DNA of 64,000 bases from Microvirga aerophila (GTDB lineage Bacteria > Pseudomonadota > Alphaproteobacteria > Rhizobiales > Beijerinckiaceae). The stretch is from positions 1 through 64,000 of the forward strand of contig NZ_QOIO01000006.1 of assembly GCF_003332305.1 (NCBI RefSeq). Direction: 5' to 3'. The notes beneath the pieces are model-generated. The model saw nothing but the letters and a program-made list of their open reading frames with translations, was not told where the DNA came from and searched no databases. The position numbers and the translations under genes are program-made. Positions 61,000-64,000 of this stretch are shown in pieces. Every line of letters starts with the position of its first letter. The first letter of the stretch is position 1.

Positions 61000-61458
61000 T
61001 TAGGCGGCCTTCTTGGCCTCGATCGTCGGAGCGCTGTTGCTCGCGATCGGGATCAGCTTCGGCTTCTTTGCCTCGGGGATTTCGCGAACGAGATCCACAT
61101 GGAGCAAGCCATTCTCAAGGGCCGCGCCAACCACCTGGACGCCATCGGCGAGCTGGAAGCGCCGCTCGAAGGTGCGCGCCGCGATGCCCTGATAAAGGAC
61201 GTCGGACTTGCGCTCTTCCGAGCCCTGCCGCTCACCGCGGACCGAAAGGGTGTTCTCCTTCACTTCGATCGTGAGGTCACGATCGGTGAAGCCGGCCACC
61301 GCGACCGAGATGCGATAGGCATTCTCGCCGGTGCGCTCGATGTTGTAAGGCGGGTAGCTGGGGGCCGCTTCGACGCTGACCAGCTGGTCGAGCATCGAGA
61401 AAAGACGGTCGAAGCCGACCGTGTTGCGGTACAGGGGAGCAAGATCGAATTGTCGCAT
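61000..61458 (-). CDS. Small heat-shock protein (Hsp20/IbpA type)
   Basis: A 152-residue alpha-crystallin family holdase. The N-terminus (MRQFDLAPLYRNTVGFDRLF) is typical of IbpA. The alpha-crystallin domain runs from about 35 to 125 with FTDRDLTIEVKENTLSV and GIAARTFERRFQLAD, and a C-terminal IPI-like segment is present (KLIPIAS). It prevents aggregation on heat stress. The leader is a likely ROSE thermometer and the promoter looks RpoH-dependent. Confidence 0.93.
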   Translation of the reverse strand: MRQFDLAPLYRNTVGFDRLFSMLDQLVSVEAAPSYPPYNIERTGENAYRISVAVAGFTDRDLTIEVKENTLSVRGERQGSEERKSDVLYQGIAARTFERRFQLADGVQVVGAALENGLLHVDLVREIPEAKKPKLIPIASNSAPTIEAKKAA

Positions 61459-61549
61459 GGCATATCCTCCAATTGAAGCAACATGCAGGTCCGATCCACC
61501 TAGGAGAGGCTGGATCGTTTAAGGTCGTGCCGCCGTCATGGCCGGCACG
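61459..61549 (-). promoter_or_regulatory. ROSE-type RNA thermometer in the hsp20 leader
   Basis: Reading 5' to 3' on the minus strand, three hairpins occur: CGTGCCG/CGGCACG (61549-61526), GATCCA/TGGATC (61516-61493), and a final one in which UUGCUUC (61481-61475) pairs across an AAUU loop with the ribosome binding site GGAGGAU (61470-61464). The last stem has the G-G mismatch between U-A and C-G pairs that marks ROSE elements. Heat would open it and free the GGAGG seven bases before the ATG. Confidence 0.72.
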
Positions 61550-61553
61550 TGGT

Positions 61554-61584
61554 TGATGTGGGAAGAGGCTTTTTTGCTGTCAAG
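61554..61584 (-). promoter_or_regulatory. RpoH-like heat-shock promoter
   Basis: On the minus strand, CTTGAC (61584-61579) is separated by 17 bases from CCACATCA (61561-61554), close to the alphaproteobacterial RpoH pattern of CTTG and a CC-rich -10. A start about seven bases on would place transcription at the first leader hairpin. Confidence 0.55.
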
Positions 61585-61630
61585 AGCCGCATGGCATCTT
61601 GTAATAACGCCCTATAAAAAGGCCAAGTTC

Positions 61631-62710
61631 GTGTTCTGGGATTCATCCGCCGTGCAACTTTACGACCATCCCGAAAACCCCATACCGGGCGATCCGACGC
61701 TCGTGAACGTCACGGCGAAGGATGGCCTTGCCCTACGGGCGGCCTATTGGATGCCGGGCGCCGAAAAGCCCAAGGGAACGGTCTGCATCCTCCAGGGCCG
61801 GGCGGAGTTCATCGAGAAATATTTTGAAGTGATCGGCGAACTGCTTGAGCGAGGCTTTGCGGTCGTGGCCTTCGACTGGCGCGGACAGGGCTTTTCCGGC
61901 CGGCAAGTGGGTAACCCGCGCAAGGGGCATGTGCGGCGCTTTGCCGATTACCGGCACGATCTCGAAGCGGTCCGGGACCAGATCCTCGTTCCCCACATGC
62001 CGGAGCCGCATTTCGGCCTTGCTCACTCCATGGGCGGCGCCATCGCCTTGAGCGCGGCCTACGAGAGCTGGCTGCCCTTCCGCCGCCTGGTCACCTCGAC
62101 GCCGATGATCGCCCTGTGCATGATCCGCTATACCCGCGCCGCAGCCCTGACGGCCAGGATCCTGAAACTGCTGGGCTTCGGGAAGACGTTCGTGCCCGGT
62201 GGAGGCGAAACCTCGATCAGCACCCTGCCATTCAAGGGAAACCGCCTCACGAGCGACCCTGTCCGCTATGCCCGCAACGCCCATGTGGCCAACGCCATCG
62301 GGGCCGGTGCGATCGGCGCTCCGACCGTCTCGTGGCTCGATGCCGCCTTCCGTTTCATGAGGCGTTTCGTCGATCCTCGTTACGCCCTAAAAATCCGCCT
62401 GCCGACCCTGATCATCGCAGCTGGGGCCGACCCGGTCTGCGCAACCCCGGCGACAGAGCGGTTCGCCGCACGCCTCAAGGCCGGGCGCGCCATCGTCCTG
62501 CCCGGGGCCAGGCATGAGATCCTGATGGAGCGCGACGTGATCCGCGAGCAGTTCTGGGCCGCCTTCGACGCCTTCATTCCCGGAAGCCCCGACAGTGCAG
62601 GGGCGAAACAGGATGCCGTCGAAACGGCGTCAGCGGCTGAGCAGCTCGACGGCGGCCGCGTGGACGCGGCGGTCGCCGGCCGCCACAATGCGCCCGCCCT
62701 CAGCGGCTGA
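61631..62710 (+). CDS. Alpha/beta hydrolase (lysophospholipase-like)
   Basis: A 359-residue hydrolase. The serine nucleophile is Ser133 in GLAHSMGGAI. DWRGQGFSGR is typical of the serine aminopeptidase S33/lysophospholipase L2 group, the acid is in IIAAGADPVC and the histidine in GARHEILME. The GTG at 61631 has AAAAGG about eight bases upstream. Starting here instead of 61538 also keeps the gene clear of the divergent heat-shock promoter. Its last 81 bases overlap the end of the converging phosphatase gene. Confidence 0.85.
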   Translation: MFWDSSAVQLYDHPENPIPGDPTLVNVTAKDGLALRAAYWMPGAEKPKGTVCILQGRAEFIEKYFEVIGELLERGFAVVAFDWRGQGFSGRQVGNPRKGHVRRFADYRHDLEAVRDQILVPHMPEPHFGLAHSMGGAIALSAAYESWLPFRRLVTSTPMIALCMIRYTRAAALTARILKLLGFGKTFVPGGGETSISTLPFKGNRLTSDPVRYARNAHVANAIGAGAIGAPTVSWLDAAFRFMRRFVDPRYALKIRLPTLIIAAGADPVCATPATERFAARLKAGRAIVLPGARHEILMERDVIREQFWAAFDAFIPGSPDSAGAKQDAVETASAAEQLDGGRVDAAVAGRHNAPALSG

Positions 62711-63412
62711 GCCGCCGTCCCAGGCGGTGACGATGCCGCCTGCGCCTTCGATGATCGGGATGAGCGCCACGATGTCGTAGGGCTTGAGGCCGGATTCGAC
62801 CACGAGGTCGATATGGCCCGCCGCCAGCATGCAATAGGCGTAGCAGTCGCAGCCGTAGCGGGCGAGACGGGCGACGCTCTCGACCCGGTCGTAGGCCCGC
62901 AGCTCCTCGCCGGCGAAGAGTTTCGGGCTGGTGGTGGAGATGACCGCATCCTTGAGGGAAGCGCAGCGGCGCGTCATCAGCTTGCGCTCGCCGCCGTGCC
63001 CCTGATAGGTCGCGCCGCCCTCGTCCCCGAAGAAGCGCTCGCCCGTGAAGGGCTGGTGCATCATGCCGAAAACCGGCTGCCCGTTGCGCGAAAGGCCGAT
63101 CAGGGTGCCCCAGGTTGGGAGGCCCGCAATGAAGGCTCGTGTGCCGTCGATGGGATCGAGCACCCAGACGTATTCCGCATCTGTCCCCTCGGAGCCGAAC
63201 TCCTCGCCGATGATGCCGTGGGTCGGGAAGGTGCGCTTGATGAGCTGGCGCATGGCCGCCTCGCTCGCCCGGTCGGCTTCCGTGACCGGATCGAAGGCTC
63301 CGCCCCGGGACTTGTCCTCCGCCGCGATGGTGGTGCGGAAGAAGGGCAGGATCGCCTGGCCCGACACAGTCGCGAGCTCGTTGACGAAATGCTTGAAGTC
63401 GATGAGCCCCAT
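62630..63412 (-). CDS. Inositol monophosphatase-family phosphatase (HisN-like)
   Basis: A 260-residue Mg-dependent phosphatase. The metal-site motifs are GEEFG (69-73, Glu70/Glu71) and DPIDGT (86-91), with a later CDCYAYCMLAAGHIDLVVE. In alphaproteobacteria this type often serves as histidinol-phosphatase, but inositol phosphate or other sugar phosphates are possible. I begin at MGLIDFKHF (63412); the longer frame to 63508 adds an unrelated charged tail. It converges on, and overlaps, the hydrolase gene. Confidence 0.88.
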   Translation of the reverse strand: MGLIDFKHFVNELATVSGQAILPFFRTTIAAEDKSRGGAFDPVTEADRASEAAMRQLIKRTFPTHGIIGEEFGSEGTDAEYVWVLDPIDGTRAFIAGLPTWGTLIGLSRNGQPVFGMMHQPFTGERFFGDEGGATYQGHGGERKLMTRRCASLKDAVISTTSPKLFAGEELRAYDRVESVARLARYGCDCYAYCMLAAGHIDLVVESGLKPYDIVALIPIIEGAGGIVTAWDGGSAAEGGRIVAAGDRRVHAAAVELLSR

Positions 63413-63544
63413 GTGCCCCGATCCCTTGTCTCTTGCCGCAGACCGCCCTGGCGGCCCCGTTTCCCCTCCGCTTTTATCAACAGCGCCTCGCGCGGCAAGC
63501 GATTCCATGGCAGGAAGCCGTTCCCGTCACGGATACCAAACGGC

Positions 63545-64000
63545 ATGAAGACTGCTCACAGCTCTGCTCCGACCCGCTCTGAGACAGCCATCGTTCTCAT
63601 CCTCGCGCTTGTGGCGATCTACGCGGTCAGCCAGTTCCTGCGTAATTCCGTGGGGGTCATCGCCCAGGATCTCGCTCGGGAACTCAGCCTGACGGCGACC
63701 CAGATCGGTCTCCTATCGAGCACGTTCTTCTTCGCCTTCGCGGCCGCGCAAATTCCTGTCGGGATCGCGATCGATCGCTATGGCCCCAAGCGGACGATGG
63801 TCGCAACCGCCGTTCTGGCGATTCTCGGTGCCGTCCTGTTCGCCCTTGCGTCATCGGGCGCGATGCTGGTGACAGCCCGCGCCGTTATGGGTCTTGGCTG
63901 TTCGGCGTTCCTGATGGCCCCATTGGTGATCTATGCCCGGCGCTTTCCGCCGGAGCGGTTCGCGAGCCTGACGAGCCTTCAGATGGGCTTTGCCAATATC
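63545..64000 (+). CDS. MFS transporter, cut by the window end
   Basis: An open frame from the ATG at 63545 to the last base, 152 codons, without a stop. It reads as the first four or five membrane helices of a major facilitator, with the loop-2/3 motif GIAIDRYGPKRTM and FFFAFAAAQIPVG before it. The rest lies outside the window. The substrate cannot be judged. It is divergent from the phosphatase gene, about 130 bases from its start. Confidence 0.82.
   Translation, partial: MKTAHSSAPTRSETAIVLILALVAIYAVSQFLRNSVGVIAQDLARELSLTATQIGLLSSTFFFAFAAAQIPVGIAIDRYGPKRTMVATAVLAILGAVLFALASSGAMLVTARAVMGLGCSAFLMAPLVIYARRFPPERFASLTSLQMGFANI

Overview
The window is a GC-rich, gene-dense piece of chromosome from an alphaproteobacterium of the Hyphomicrobiales (Rhizobiales). 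A Methylobacteriaceae-like host such as Microvirga is my best guess, but this is inference. The grounds are homospermidine synthase, a eukaryote-type ornithine decarboxylase, an HWE histidine kinase, a DUF459 protein, a TAXI-TRAP/DUF1850 cluster, a ROSE-type RNA thermometer and typical rhizobial intergenic repeats. I saw no rRNA or tRNA gene, insertion sequence, prophage or CRISPR array. Almost everything reads as core or near-core metabolism. The one AT-rich, degraded-looking patch is at about 5.5-6.0 kb.

Layout. 0-9.5 kb: KDPG-type aldolase, DUF533 protein, a sugar-acid dehydratase/SDR pair, an AraC regulator, a 2-hydroxyacid dehydrogenase, a TfoX-C protein and a DMT exporter. 9.5-14.5 kb: MarR regulator, an NMT1-type ABC importer, and the first of two Tat-exported glucan biosynthesis (OpgD/G) proteins. 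15.1-20 kb: a polyamine block (ornithine decarboxylase with a long leader, GNAT enzyme, MFS transporter, homospermidine synthase). 20.4-26.7 kb: a long minus-strand zinc-homeostasis operon. 26.7-32.4 kb: second OpgD/G paralogue, then a TAXI-TRAP transporter with DUF1850. 32.5-39.5 kb: gamma-glutamyltransferase-like enzyme, NicO/DUF1007 metal exporter pair, and a fused indolepyruvate ferredoxin oxidoreductase. 39.8-54.4 kb: uracil-DNA glycosylase, 5'-nucleotidase, HWE kinase, ferrochelatase, SPFH/NfeD pair, KdsD/GalU, GalE, lytic transglycosylase and DUF459 hydrolase. 53-59.2 kb: glutamate synthase gltB-gltD. 59.7-64 kb: threonine aldolase, small heat-shock protein, alpha/beta hydrolase, inositol-phosphatase-like enzyme, and an MFS gene cut by the window end.

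The most interesting system is the zinc operon. A pair of inverted TATA-N-TATA palindromes at 26627-26677 (Zur-box-like) precedes a 50-codon His-rich membrane peptide gene that overlaps znuC by ATGA. It is followed by znuC-znuB-znuA, a CobW GTPase, a protein ending in a CxxH...CxxCHxH tail, a WD40 protein, a CxxxxC protein and a DUF2937 membrane protein, with only short gaps. Several of these products have no assigned function, and together they look like a zinc-starvation response unit.

A second highlight is the 5' leader of the small heat-shock gene (61459-61549). It has three hairpins, and the last pairs the ribosome binding site with a UUGCU element containing the G-G mismatch typical of ROSE thermometers. 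It lies downstream of an RpoH-like promoter. Coordinates of short sites were read by eye and may be off by a base. Start codons were moved from the longest open frame where a better ribosome binding site or signal peptide argued for it.
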